64,000 nt of DNA from Rhodovastum sp963709085 (lineage in GTDB: Bacteria > Pseudomonadota > Alphaproteobacteria > Acetobacterales > Acetobacteraceae): positions 558,001-622,000 of the forward strand of contig CAVPVB010000024.1 in assembly GCA_963709085.1 (NCBI GenBank), read 5' to 3'. Under the pieces are notes generated by a model. That model did not search any database. It worked only from the letters and a program-made list of their open reading frames with translations, and had not been told where the DNA came from. The position numbers and the translations under genes were made by a program. Below, in pieces: positions 7,387 to 16,261 of the stretch. Within the stretch, counting starts at the first letter, position 1; every line of letters starts with the position of its first letter.

Positions 7387-8601
7387 TCAGCGCCGCCGGC
7401 GCGTGCAGAGCACCCCGTCGCGCGTCAGCGCGGCGATTTCCTCGGCGGTGTAGCCGTACTCGGCCAGCACCGCCTCGCCATGCTCGGCGAAGCGTGGCGG
7501 CCGGCGCCGCGTGCCGCCCGGCGTGCGGGACAATTTGATCGGCGTGCCGAGGCCGCGGTAACCGTCCCGTTCCGTCACCATCCGCCGCGCCTGCGCGTGC
7601 GGGGCGGCCAGCGCCTCATCCACCGGCAGCACCGGGCCGGCCGGCACCCCGTTGCGCAGCAGGCGGTCGGCGACCGCGGGACCGTCCTGCCCGGCCAATA
7701 CGGCCTGGAATTCGGCGGTCATCACCGCCCGGTTGGCCAGCCGGTCGGCGTTGTGGCGGAAACGCGGGTCGGCCGCCATGTCCGCCCGGCCGACCAGTTC
7801 GCACAGCTTGCGGAACTGCCCGTCATTGCCGACCGCGATGAAGATCTCACCGGTGCGGGTGCGGTATTTCTCATACGGCGCCAGATTGGGGTGTGGATTG
7901 CCCAGCGGCAGCGGCCGGTTGCCGTTGAGAAGGAAATTGGCGGCCTGCGGGTGCAGCAGCGCCATGCCGCAATCATGCAGCGTCATGTCCAGGTACTGGC
8001 CCTGACCGGACCGGGTGCGCTCGTGCAGCGCCATCAGGATGCCGATCGCCGCATACAGGCCGGTCGCCAGATCGACGACCGGCGTGCCCATGCGCATCGG
8101 CCCGGTGGTCGGGTCGCCGTTGATGCTCATCAGCCCGGTCATCGCCTGCAGGATGGCATCATAGCCCGGCAGCCCGCCCAACGGCCCCTCGCCGCCGAAG
8201 CCTGAGATGCGGCAATGGATCAGCCGCGGAAAACGCGGGGCCAGGTCGTTCGCATAGCCGAGCCCCCATTTCTCCATCCCGCCCGGCTTGAAGTTCTCGA
8301 TCAGCACGTCCGCGCCCTCCAGCAGGCGCAGCAGCACGGCGCGGCCCGCCGGCCTGCCGAGGTCGAGCGCGATCGCCCGCTTGTTGCGGTTGACCCCGAT
8401 GAAGTAGCTGGCATCGCCGTCCTGGAACGGTGGCCCCCAGTCGCGGACTTCGTCGCCCTGCGGCGGCTCGACCTTGATCACCTCGGCGCCGTGGTCGGAC
8501 AGGATCATGGTGCAGTACGGGCCGCCCAGCACGCGGGTGAGGTCGATCACCTTCAGACCAGCCAGGGCGCCGTCGGGGAGTTGCGCGGCCAGGGTCATCA
8601 T
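7387..8601 (-). CDS. Family III (CaiB/BaiF) acyl-CoA transferase
   Basis: 404 residues, the usual length. Family III enzymes move CoA between carboxylic acids through an aspartyl-CoA anhydride. The N-terminus GLKVIDLTRVLGGPYCTMILSDHGAEVIKVEPPQGDE and later NRNKRAIALDL are hallmarks. The catalytic Asp is expected in PVVDLATGLYAA. Formyl-, carnitine- or succinyl-type specificity cannot be assigned from sequence. Two adjacent ATGs are possible (8601 or 8598). It is followed upstream by a dispersed repeat and a hydrolase gene on the same strand, perhaps co-transcribed. Confidence 0.9.
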   Translation of the reverse strand: MMTLAAQLPDGALAGLKVIDLTRVLGGPYCTMILSDHGAEVIKVEPPQGDEVRDWGPPFQDGDASYFIGVNRNKRAIALDLGRPAGRAVLLRLLEGADVLIENFKPGGMEKWGLGYANDLAPRFPRLIHCRISGFGGEGPLGGLPGYDAILQAMTGLMSINGDPTTGPMRMGTPVVDLATGLYAAIGILMALHERTRSGQGQYLDMTLHDCGMALLHPQAANFLLNGNRPLPLGNPHPNLAPYEKYRTRTGEIFIAVGNDGQFRKLCELVGRADMAADPRFRHNADRLANRAVMTAEFQAVLAGQDGPAVADRLLRNGVPAGPVLPVDEALAAPHAQARRMVTERDGYRGLGTPIKLSRTPGGTRRRPPRFAEHGEAVLAEYGYTAEEIAALTRDGVLCTRRRR

Positions 8602-8619
8602 GGATGGGGCTCCGCAAGT

Positions 8620-8681
8620 AAGGAAGGCCAGGGCTCTGCCCTGGACCCGCCAAGGGCCGGGAGGCCCTTGGAACCCATTCC
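8620..8681. repeat. Dispersed palindromic repeat, copy 2
   Basis: Same two-palindrome element as copy 1 but inverted relative to the gene it follows: its CCCATTCC end touches the stop codon of the dienelactone hydrolase gene, while its AAGGAAG end points to the start of the CoA-transferase gene. Confidence 0.85.
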
Positions 8682-9380
8682 TTAATCCAACGCCTCTGCC
8701 AGCGCCTCAGCCGTACGCCCATTGGCGATCCACGCCGAACGCGCGTCCCAGTGAATGCCATTGACACGCGCGAAAGCATGGTCGGCGCCCGGATAGACAT
8801 AGCTGTGAACCAGCTTATGGCCCTTGGTGGCCTCCACCAGCTTCGCCCGGCCCTCCGGCGAGAAATACTCATCCTGGTCGGCGATGTGCACCACCAGCGG
8901 CGCCCGCACGCGGCCGAGCCCGCCGATGAAATTGTCCAGCGCCACACCGTAATAGGAGACGTTGATGTCAGCGTCCGACTCGATCGCCATCCGAAACGCG
9001 AGCAACCCGCCCAGGCAGTAGCCGATGGTTCCGGCCTTCCCATTCGCCCCCGGCAGAACGCGGGCGGCCGCCAGCGCGGCCTTGAGATCGGCAATGCCCT
9101 TGTCGTGGTCGAACCCCTGCATGAGGGCAAACGCCTTGTTCCACTCCTCCTGGCTCTTGTCGGTCAGATCGACATCGCGCTCCTGCCGCCAGAACAGGTC
9201 GGGGGCCAGCACGAAGAAACCGAGATCGGCGATCTGCGCCGCGGTTTCCTTCATCGACGCGTTGATGCCGAAAATCTCCTGGATCAGCACCACCGCGCCG
9301 GCGGGTTTCTTGCGGGGTTCCAGCAGATAGGCGTCGAAACTGCCGGCACCGTCGGTGGCCTCGATGCTGATGGTCGCCAT
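8682..9380 (-). CDS. Dienelactone hydrolase family protein
   Basis: 232 residues with alpha/beta hydrolase fold. The family triad is visible: nucleophile Cys in GTIGYCLGG (about residue 118), Asp in HIADQDEYF and His in PGADHAFAR. The IQEIFGINASMKETA motif near residue 35 carries the Glu that primes the Cys. Dienelactone hydrolases open enol-lactones in aromatic degradation, but many family members are general esterases; no catabolic genes lie nearby. ATG 9378-9380 (MATISIEATDG) matches the family start; the longer frame is non-homologous. Confidence 0.9.
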   Translation of the reverse strand: MATISIEATDGAGSFDAYLLEPRKKPAGAVVLIQEIFGINASMKETAAQIADLGFFVLAPDLFWRQERDVDLTDKSQEEWNKAFALMQGFDHDKGIADLKAALAAARVLPGANGKAGTIGYCLGGLLAFRMAIESDADINVSYYGVALDNFIGGLGRVRAPLVVHIADQDEYFSPEGRAKLVEATKGHKLVHSYVYPGADHAFARVNGIHWDARSAWIANGRTAEALAEALD

Positions 9381-9658
9381 GGATCGTCCTCCGCTTGCGG
9401 TTGTCCCGTGGCGGGAAAGATAAGGGAGCCCGGCGCCGGTTACGACCCCCGGCGGTACCCTGGGAAGCGGCGCGCCCTGATCGCGCGGGCACGGGCACCC
9501 CCGTAACCTTCCGGCAAGGGATGTGGCCGTAGCGTGACAGAGGGACGGCCCGATCACGACGCGACCCGGCATCGCCGCCTCCGCCGTATCCGCGCTGGGC
9601 GGAAAGTGGCAAGCCAGTCCCCGCTGATGCGAATCCGCTGGCTGCGGAGGAAGGCTCC

Positions 9659-10747
9659 ATGCTCCCCATTCCAGAATCCACCCACAAGCCGAACGGTCCA
9701 TCCCTCTCCGAACCATCGGAGGCCGGGCCGCCCGGCATTGTCGCGGCACCCGCCGGGGCGAATGCGGGATCTTCCCTCGTGCCGGCGATCGTGCCCCTCC
9801 CGGCCCCTGCCGCCCACGGCGCGGATGCCGCCGATGACGGGGCCGACGAGCCGGCGGCCCGGCTGCATCAGCTCGCCGAAATGCGCCATGACCCGGCGGC
9901 GATCCGGCGCATCTTCGAGACCGGCGAATACCCCTACCGCTCGCGCCTGCGCACCGCCCCCTACGAAGCCCACATGCTGGACCTGCAGCGCGAACTGCTG
10001 AAGGCGCAGCGCTGGGTGGAGAGCACCGGCCAGCGCGTGGTGATCCTGTTCGAGGGGCGCGACGCCGCCGGCAAGGGCGGCACCATCAAGCGCTTCATGG
10101 AGCACATGAACCCGCGCACCGCGCGGGTCGTGGCGCTGCAAAAACCCACCGAGCGCGAGCGCACGCAGTGGTTTTTCCAGCGCTACATCGCCCAACTGCC
10201 CGCGGCCGGCGAACTCGTGCTGTTCGACCGCTCCTGGTACAACCGCGCCGGGGTGGAGCGGGTGATGGGTTTCTGCACCCCCGCCGAATACCTGGAGTTC
10301 ATGCGCCAGTGCCCCGAGCTGGAACGCATGATGGCGCGCTCCGGGATCATGCTGTTCAAATACTGGTTCTCGGTCAGCCGCGACGAGCAGCGGCGGCGCT
10401 TCGAATCGCGGGAGACCGACCCGCTGAAGCAATGGAAGCTGTCGCCGATCGACCGCGCCTCGCTCGGCAAGTGGGACGAATATACCGAGGCGAAGGAGGC
10501 GATGTTCTTCTACACCGACACCGCCGATGCGCCGTGGACGATCGTCAAGGCCGACGACAAGAAGCGGGCGCGGCTGAACTGCATGCAGCATTTTCTCGCC
10601 GTCCTGCCGTATGACAACAAGGACCGCACCCTGCTGACCGGGCCGGACCCGCTGATCGTCGGCAGCGGCGCCCATGTGATCGGCACCGACCTGCATATCA
10701 TCGACAAGACGGTTCACCCGGGCCTGAAGCACGGACGCCACGCCTGA
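9659..10747 (+). CDS. ppk2: Polyphosphate kinase 2
   Basis: 362 residues. PPK2 transfers phosphate between polyphosphate and nucleotides, usually making GTP or ATP. After a low-complexity, Pro/Ala-rich N-terminal extension of about 65 residues, the single PPK2 domain has Walker A (FEGRDAAGKGGTIKR), RYIAQLPAAGELVLFDRSWYNRAGVERVMGF split over Walker B, the lid QRRRFESRETDPLKQWKLS, and EAKEAMFFYTDT. It is cytoplasmic and stands alone. The N-terminal extension is unusual in length and composition; an internal start cannot be excluded, but the first ATG has AGGAAGG seven bases upstream. Confidence 0.95.
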   Translation: MLPIPESTHKPNGPSLSEPSEAGPPGIVAAPAGANAGSSLVPAIVPLPAPAAHGADAADDGADEPAARLHQLAEMRHDPAAIRRIFETGEYPYRSRLRTAPYEAHMLDLQRELLKAQRWVESTGQRVVILFEGRDAAGKGGTIKRFMEHMNPRTARVVALQKPTERERTQWFFQRYIAQLPAAGELVLFDRSWYNRAGVERVMGFCTPAEYLEFMRQCPELERMMARSGIMLFKYWFSVSRDEQRRRFESRETDPLKQWKLSPIDRASLGKWDEYTEAKEAMFFYTDTADAPWTIVKADDKKRARLNCMQHFLAVLPYDNKDRTLLTGPDPLIVGSGAHVIGTDLHIIDKTVHPGLKHGRHA

Positions 10748-10836
10748 GGCGACGATGGCCGGGGCACCGCCCGCACGGGGAAATGGTTTGTCCCTTGCGA
10801 GCCCCGGTCAGACCCGCTAAATGGCCGGCCTCGGTT

Positions 10837-10913
10837 GCGCCCGTAGCTCAATTGGATAGAGCACTAGACTACGGATCTGGGGGTTGGGAGTTCGAATCTC
10901 TCCGGGCGCGCCA
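10837..10913 (+). tRNA. tRNA-Arg (ACG)
   Basis: A 77-nt cloverleaf: acceptor GCGCCCG/CGGGCGC, D-arm TAGCTCAATTGG, anticodon stem CTAGA/TCTGG with loop CTACGGA (anticodon ACG, read as ICG), T-arm GAGTTCGAATCTC. Discriminator G and CCA are encoded. Confidence 0.95.
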
Positions 10914-11141
10914 AATTCAAAGACTTACCGGAAGTCTTTTGGCCGGCATGAAGGCCAGCCTCGGTTTTGTGGCGGGCGCGGGGGGCGCGGGGGCGGCGTC
11001 CCGTAGCAGGGTGTCCTCATTTTTCGCCCGGTCACAGCACCTCCACCCATTACGCAATTTGCTTGCCGCCATGCGGCTTGGTCGCTAACCGTGCGAATTC
11101 GCGCCGCCGTGGGGGCCGCGCAATCAGGGGAGAACAGGGTG

Positions 11142-12170
11142 ATGGGCTACAGGGTCGCGGTCGTCGGTGCCACCGGGGCAGTCGGGCGCGAGATGCTGAA
11201 AACCCTCGCCGAGCGAAACTTCCCCGTCAAGGAAGTGGCCGCCCTCGCCTCCGGCCGCAGCACCGGCCAGCTTCTCAGCTTCGGCGACAAGCAGGTTCTC
11301 ACCGTCCAGAGCCTGGACAAATTCGACTTCACCGGCTGGGACATCGGCCTGTTCAGTCCCGGCGCCGCGGTGTCGGCCGTGCACGCGCCGCGCGCCGCTG
11401 CTTCGGGCTGCATCGTCATCGACAACACCAGCCAGTTCCGCATGGACCCCGATGTCCCGCTGGTGGTGCCGGAGGTGAACCCGCAGGCGCTCACCCGCAT
11501 CCGTCGCGGCATCATCGCCAACCCGAACTGCTCCACCATCCAGATGGTGGTGGCGCTGAAGCCGCTGCATGACCGTTACGGCATCAGGCGGGTGGTGGTG
11601 TCCACCTACCAGTCGGTCTCCGGCGCAGGCAAGGAGGGCATGGACGAGTTGTATGCCCAGACCAAGGCGACCTACGTCAACGACCCGGTCCAGTCCGAGC
11701 AGTTCACCAAGCAGATCGCCTTCAACGTCATCCCCCACATCGACAAGTTCCTCGATGACGGATCGACCAAGGAGGAATGGAAGATGGCGGTCGAGACCCG
11801 CAAGATCCTCGACCCCGACATCCGCGTCATCGCCACCTGCGTGCGCGTGCCGGTGTTCATCGGCCATGCCGAGGCGGTGTATATCGAGTGCGAACGGCCG
11901 ATCACCGCCGAGGGCGCCCGCGCCGCCCTGCGCGACGCCCCCGGCGTGGTGGTGGTCGATCACCGCGAGGACGGCGGCTACATCACCCCGCTGGAGTGCC
12001 AGGGCGAGGACGCCACCTATGTCAGCCGCATCCGTGTCGACCCCACGGTGGAGCACGGGCTGGCGTTCTGGTGCGTGGCCGACAATCTGCGCAAGGGAGC
12101 CGCGCTGAACGCCGTCCAGATCGCCGAGACGCTGGTGGCGCAGGGCCTCCTGACCCGGCGCGCGGCGTAA
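11142..12170 (+). CDS. asd: Aspartate-semialdehyde dehydrogenase
   Basis: 342 residues. It reduces beta-aspartyl phosphate to aspartate semialdehyde for lysine, threonine, methionine and diaminopimelate synthesis. Visible are the NADP-binding VVGATGAVGREML at the N-terminus, the catalytic Cys in NPNCSTIQMV (about residue 131), and RVPVFIGHAEAVYIE (substrate-binding Arg and His). The start ATG 11142 follows GGGGAGAACAGG; the upstream in-frame ATG 11091 adds a non-homologous segment. Cytoplasmic tetramer or dimer. A small exporter gene follows 14 bases downstream. Confidence 0.95.
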   Translation: MGYRVAVVGATGAVGREMLKTLAERNFPVKEVAALASGRSTGQLLSFGDKQVLTVQSLDKFDFTGWDIGLFSPGAAVSAVHAPRAAASGCIVIDNTSQFRMDPDVPLVVPEVNPQALTRIRRGIIANPNCSTIQMVVALKPLHDRYGIRRVVVSTYQSVSGAGKEGMDELYAQTKATYVNDPVQSEQFTKQIAFNVIPHIDKFLDDGSTKEEWKMAVETRKILDPDIRVIATCVRVPVFIGHAEAVYIECERPITAEGARAALRDAPGVVVVDHREDGGYITPLECQGEDATYVSRIRVDPTVEHGLAFWCVADNLRKGAALNAVQIAETLVAQGLLTRRAA

Positions 12171-12184
12171 CCGGAACCGACCGG

Positions 12185-12499
12185 ATGGCCTGGGCCTGGC
12201 TGGCCGCGGCCGGCCTGTTCGAAATCGTCTGGGTCGTGTTGCTGAAGCAGACCGACGGGTTCACCCGGCCGATCGCGTCGGCTGCCACCGTGGCCGCGCT
12301 GGCCGCCAGCTTCTTCTGCATGTCGCAGTCGCTGCGCGTGTTGCCGATGGGCACCGTCTACGCGGTCTGGACCGGCATCGGCGCGGCCGGCGGGCTGGCC
12401 TGGGGCATCGCCATGGAAGGCGAACCCGCCGGCGTTGTTCGCATCCTGTGCGTGGGCCTGATCCTCGCCGGGGTGGCCGGGCTCAAGCTGGGCTCCTGA
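12185..12499 (+). CDS. SMR-family exporter, Gdx/SugE type
   Basis: 104 residues with four membrane helices. Helix 1 carries the essential Glu in AGLFEIVWVVLLKQTDGFTR; the W-V-V-x-L-K-x-T pattern after it marks the SugE/Gdx branch, which exports guanidinium by proton antiport, rather than the EmrE multidrug branch. TVYAVWTGIGAAGG is the conserved helix 3 start. It functions as an antiparallel dimer in the inner membrane. Only 14 bases separate it from asd, so no guanidine riboswitch fits in front of it. Confidence 0.85.
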   Translation: MAWAWLAAAGLFEIVWVVLLKQTDGFTRPIASAATVAALAASFFCMSQSLRVLPMGTVYAVWTGIGAAGGLAWGIAMEGEPAGVVRILCVGLILAGVAGLKLGS

Positions 12500-12544
12500 C
12501 GCCGATTCCCCTGTCGGCGCACAGGCCCCATGCAGGCGGCCGCG

Positions 12545-12573
12545 TTGACCCGCAACGATCCACGGAGTAAGGC
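12545..12573 (+). promoter_or_regulatory. Candidate sigma-70 promoter for sdhCDAB
   Basis: TTGACC and TAAGGC separated by 17 bases, about 95 bases before sdhC. The -10 match is weak. An A/T-rich tract (AAAAGTTTAAAAAGCTTAA, about 12613-12631) lies between it and the gene and could be a regulator site. This is pattern matching only. Confidence 0.3.
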
Positions 12574-12669
12574 GGTCGGCAAAGGACGGCGGGCCGCGAC
12601 GCGGCTTGGCGCAAAAGTTTAAAAAGCTTAAGGGGGAGACGCCGCCCGCAGCAGGAGTTCGGACCGCTC

Positions 12670-13092
12670 ATGAGGGACATACGCGACGTTCAGATGGTCG
12701 GCCGTACCAGCGACGGACGGCTGGTTCAGCGGCCCTTGTCCGGTCATCTGTCGGTCTATCTCGACTTCGACATGATCATGTCGGTCGGCCACCGTGTCAC
12801 CGGCTGCGCCATCGCCGTGGGCACCATCGTGCTGGTCTGGTTCCTGGTCGCCACCGCCTCCGGCGAGGCGGCCTATGCCAACGTGTCGTGGTTCCTGCGC
12901 ACGCCGGTCGGATATCTGGCCCTGGTGGGCTGGACGGCGGCCCTTTGGTACCATTTCTGTGTCGGCATCCGCCACCTGATCTGGGATGCCGGCCGGATGT
13001 ACGACCTGCCCACGGTCAAACGCTCGCGCGTTGTGATCCTCGGCGCCACCGCCGTGCTCACGTTGCTCACCTGGCTCATCGCCCTCTCGTAA
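12670..13092 (+). CDS. sdhC: Succinate dehydrogenase cytochrome b556 subunit
   Basis: 140 residues, three membrane helices. It anchors the dehydrogenase and helps bind ubiquinone and haem b. The N-terminal RPLSGHLSVYLDFDMIMSVGHRVTG carries the conserved RP-LS-H-x-Y and S-x-x-HR-x-TG motifs (quinone site and helix 1). HFCVGIRHLIWD contains the haem-ligand His of the family. AGGAG precedes ATG 12670; an alternative start is the Met at residue 9. First gene of sdhCDAB, 19 bases before sdhD. Confidence 0.95.
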   Translation: MRDIRDVQMVGRTSDGRLVQRPLSGHLSVYLDFDMIMSVGHRVTGCAIAVGTIVLVWFLVATASGEAAYANVSWFLRTPVGYLALVGWTAALWYHFCVGIRHLIWDAGRMYDLPTVKRSRVVILGATAVLTLLTWLIALS

Positions 13093-13111
13093 ACGCTGGG
13101 GAAGCCGCGCC

Positions 13112-13519
13112 ATGTCAGCCTCCAAGGGCCTGAAGATCGACATCATGCGCTCGTATCTCGGCCGCGCCCGCGGGCTGGGGTCGGCGCATGCGGGGTTCCA
13201 TCACTGGCGGATGCAGCGCCTGACCTCGCTGGCACTGATCCCGCTGACGCTGTGGTTCGTGTTTTCGCTGGTCCACCTGACCGGCGCGCCCTATGCCGCC
13301 GTGCGCGCCTGGGCGGGCAGCACGGTCAACGCCACGCTGCTGCTGGCGCTGATCGCCGCGACCTTCGAGCACCTGCACCTGGGCGTGCAGAGCGTCGCCG
13401 AAGATTATATTCACACCGACCTGGTCCGGGTGACGGTAATCCTCGGGGTGAAGGCCGCCAGCGCGCTGCTGGCGCTGGCCGGCGCCATCGCGGTGCTCAA
13501 GCTCGCCATCGCCGGATGA
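13112..13519 (+). CDS. sdhD: Succinate dehydrogenase membrane anchor subunit
   Basis: 135 residues, three membrane helices. The N-terminal segment SYLGRARGLGSAHAGFHHWRMQRLTS is the alphaproteobacterial SdhD signature, and HLHLGVQSVAEDYIHTD includes the haem-facing His and the Asp-Tyr of the quinone site. Integral inner membrane partner of SdhC. GGGGAAG precedes the ATG. The 52-base gap before sdhA holds no gene. Confidence 0.95.
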   Translation: MSASKGLKIDIMRSYLGRARGLGSAHAGFHHWRMQRLTSLALIPLTLWFVFSLVHLTGAPYAAVRAWAGSTVNATLLLALIAATFEHLHLGVQSVAEDYIHTDLVRVTVILGVKAASALLALAGAIAVLKLAIAG

Positions 13520-13571
13520 CACCGCGCACTACAAACAAACGCGGGACAGGCCCCTCTCGGATGGATGCACG

Positions 13572-15383
13572 ATGAACGCGATCAGCAAACCGTCGCTCGG
13601 CGCCTATAACGTGATCGACCACACCTATGACGTGGTGGTGGTCGGCGCCGGCGGGGCCGGGCTGCGCGCCACCTTCGGCATCGGCGCCGCCGGCCTGACC
13701 ACCGCCTGCATCACCAAGGTGTTCCCCACCCGCAGCCACACGGTGGCGGCGCAGGGCGGCATCGGCGCGGCGCTCGGCAACATGGGCGAGGATGACTGGC
13801 GCTGGCACATGTACGACACCGTGAAAGGGTCGGACTGGCTCGGCGACCAGGATGCCATCGAATACATGTGCCGCTCGGCCATCCCGGCGGTCTACGAGCT
13901 GGAGCATTACGGCGTGCCGTTCAGCCGCACCGAGGACGGGCGCATCTACCAGCGGCCGTTCGGCGGCCACATGAAGGATTACGGCAAGTCGCCGGCGATG
14001 CGCGCCTGCGCCGCCGCCGACCGCACCGGCCACGCCATCCTGCACACGCTGTATCAGCAATCGCTGAAGCACGATGTCGAGTTCTTCGTCGAATATTTCG
14101 CCCTCGACCTCATCATGGACGAGGAAGGCGCCTGCCGCGGCGTGATCGCCTGGAACCTCGAGGACGGCACCATCCACCGCTTCCGGGCGCAGACCGTGGT
14201 GCTGGCCACCGGCGGCTACGGCCGCGCCTTCCTCTCCTGCACCTCCGCCCACACCTGCACCGGCGACGGCAACGCCATGGTGCTGCGTGCCGGCCTGCCC
14301 TGCCAGGACATGGAGTTCGTGCAGTTCCACCCGACCGGCATCTACCCGGCCGGCTGCCTGATCACCGAGGGCGCCCGCGGCGAGGGCGGCTACCTGACCA
14401 ACAGCGAAGGCGAGCGCTTCATGGAGCGCTACGCCCCGACCGCCAAGGACCTCGCCTCGCGCGACGTGGTGTCACGCTCGATGACGCTGGAGATCAATGC
14501 CGGGCGGGGCTGCGGCCCCAACAAGGAATACATCATGCTCCATCTGGAGCATCTGGGCGCGGACATCCTGCACGAGCGCCTGCCCGGCATCAGCGAAACC
14601 GCGCGCGTGTTCGCCGGCGTCGAGGTGACGAAGGAGCCGATCCCGGTGCTGCCGACCGTGCACTACAACATGGGCGGCATCCCCACCAACGTCCGCACTG
14701 AAGTGCTCCGCCCCACCCGGGACAAGCCGGATGCCGTCGTGCCGGGGCTGATGGCGGTGGGCGAGGCGGCCTGCGTCTCGGTGCACGGCGCCAACCGGCT
14801 CGGCACCAACTCGCTGCTCGACCTGGTGGTGTTCGGCCGCGCCGCCGCGCATCGCTGCGCCGTCGTGCTCAAGCCGCATGGACCGCAGGCGCCGCTGCCG
14901 TCGCGCGCCGGCGAGGCGTCGCTCGACCGTTTCGACCGCACCCGCCACGCCAAGGGCGGCACCAAGGTGGCCGAACTGCGGCTGGAGATGCAGCGCACCA
15001 TGCAGGCCCACGCCGCGGTGTTCCGCAACACCGAGAGCCTGCGCCAGGGTGTCGCGAAAATGACCAAGGTCTGGGGTCAGCTGGCCGACATGTCGGTATC
15101 GGACCGCAGCCTGATCTGGAACTCCGACCTGATGGAAGCGCTGGAGTTGCAGAACCTGATGGCCAACGCCATCACCACCATGACCGGTGCCGACGCCCGC
15201 CACGAAAGCCGCGGCGCGCAGGCACACGACGACTACCCCGAGCGCGACGACGCAAACTGGATGAAGCACACGCTGGCCTGGTGCGACGAAAACGGCAACG
15301 TCCGGCTGGACTACCGGCCAGTGCGGATGCAGACCTTGACCAACGAAGTGTCGGTCATCCCGCCCCAGAAGCGCGTGTACTGA
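13572..15383 (+). CDS. sdhA: Succinate dehydrogenase flavoprotein subunit
   Basis: 603 residues, full length. It oxidises succinate to fumarate on covalent FAD. VVVVGAGGAGLRATFGIGAAG is the dinucleotide fold; the FAD-linking His is in TRSHTVAAQGG. Substrate-binding and catalytic motifs QFHPTGIYPAGCLITEGARG and HGANRLGTNSLLDLV are intact. The C-terminal YRPVRMQTL(T) region is standard. It acts on the cytoplasmic face with SdhB. The ribosome-binding site is weak, so coupling to sdhD is likely. Confidence 0.97.
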   Translation: MNAISKPSLGAYNVIDHTYDVVVVGAGGAGLRATFGIGAAGLTTACITKVFPTRSHTVAAQGGIGAALGNMGEDDWRWHMYDTVKGSDWLGDQDAIEYMCRSAIPAVYELEHYGVPFSRTEDGRIYQRPFGGHMKDYGKSPAMRACAAADRTGHAILHTLYQQSLKHDVEFFVEYFALDLIMDEEGACRGVIAWNLEDGTIHRFRAQTVVLATGGYGRAFLSCTSAHTCTGDGNAMVLRAGLPCQDMEFVQFHPTGIYPAGCLITEGARGEGGYLTNSEGERFMERYAPTAKDLASRDVVSRSMTLEINAGRGCGPNKEYIMLHLEHLGADILHERLPGISETARVFAGVEVTKEPIPVLPTVHYNMGGIPTNVRTEVLRPTRDKPDAVVPGLMAVGEAACVSVHGANRLGTNSLLDLVVFGRAAAHRCAVVLKPHGPQAPLPSRAGEASLDRFDRTRHAKGGTKVAELRLEMQRTMQAHAAVFRNTESLRQGVAKMTKVWGQLADMSVSDRSLIWNSDLMEALELQNLMANAITTMTGADARHESRGAQAHDDYPERDDANWMKHTLAWCDENGNVRLDYRPVRMQTLTNEVSVIPPQKRVY

Positions 15384-15401
15384 GCGGAAGGACGGCACCA
15401 G

Positions 15402-16202
15402 ATGGTCGAGACCAAACGCTTCTTCTTCGATCTTCCGAAGGGCAGCCGCCCCACCATCGGGAAGACGTGGAAGGCGCCCGCCGGCGCCACCCGCATCAAG
15501 AATTTCCAGATCTACCGCTGGAACCCGGACGCCGGCGGCAACCCGAGCATCGACACCTTCGAGGTCGATCTCGACACGTGCGGGCCGATGGTCCTGGACG
15601 CACTCATCAAGATCAAGAACGAGGTGGACCCGACGCTGACCTTCCGCCGCTCCTGCCGCGAAGGCATCTGCGGCAGTTGCGCGGTGAACATCGACGGCAC
15701 CAACACGCTCTCCTGCCTCAAGCCGATCGACGCGGCGAGCGACAAGCCGGTGAAGATCAACCCGCTGCCGCACATGCCGGTGGTGAAGGATCTGGTGCCG
15801 GACCTGTCGCTGGCCTACGCGCAACTGCGCAGCATCGAGCCCTGGCTGAAGGCCGACACCCCGCCGCCGCCCGACAGCGAGCGCCTGCAGAGCCGCGAGG
15901 AACGCGCGAAGCTGGACGGGCTGTGGGAGTGCATCCTCTGCTTCTGCTGCACCACCTCCTGCCCGAGCTACTGGTGGAACGGCGACCGCTACCTCGGCCC
16001 GGCGACGCTGCTGGCCGCCTATCGCTGGATCTCCGACAGCCGCGACGAGGCCACCGGTGAGCGGCTGGACGCGCTGAAGGACCCGTTCAAGCTGTATCGC
16101 TGCCACACCATCATGAACTGCACCGAAGCCTGCCCCAAGGGCCTGAACCCCGCCAAGGCGATCGGCGAGATCAAGCTGCAGATCATGGAGCGCGAGGGCT
16201 GA
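15402..16202 (+). CDS. sdhB: Succinate dehydrogenase iron-sulfur subunit
   Basis: 266 residues. It passes electrons from FAD through three clusters to quinone. The [2Fe-2S] ligands are in CREGICGSC and a later SC; the [4Fe-4S] motif is CILCFCCTTSCP; the [3Fe-4S] motif is CHTIMNCTEACPKGLNP. A polar N-terminal extension of about 30 residues is usual in alphaproteobacteria. AAGGACGG precedes the ATG, 18 bases after sdhA. The following phosphatase frame begins at or just after its stop. Confidence 0.97.
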   Translation: MVETKRFFFDLPKGSRPTIGKTWKAPAGATRIKNFQIYRWNPDAGGNPSIDTFEVDLDTCGPMVLDALIKIKNEVDPTLTFRRSCREGICGSCAVNIDGTNTLSCLKPIDAASDKPVKINPLPHMPVVKDLVPDLSLAYAQLRSIEPWLKADTPPPPDSERLQSREERAKLDGLWECILCFCCTTSCPSYWWNGDRYLGPATLLAAYRWISDSRDEATGERLDALKDPFKLYRCHTIMNCTEACPKGLNPAKAIGEIKLQIMEREG

Positions 16203-16261
16203 CGGCAAGCCTCGCCACCTGGGCCGACAGCCTCCTGCGCGACCACGCCGTCTTCCGCGCG

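Noticed and set aside
12171..12184. Guanidine riboswitch controlling the Gdx/SugE-like gene
   Set aside because: The gene starts 14 bases after asd, leaving no room for an aptamer; none is visible upstream of asd in the bases I read.
14472..16208. 578-codon minus-strand open frame over sdhA and sdhB
   Set aside because: Shadow of two conserved genes; no ribosome-binding site and no domain resemblance.
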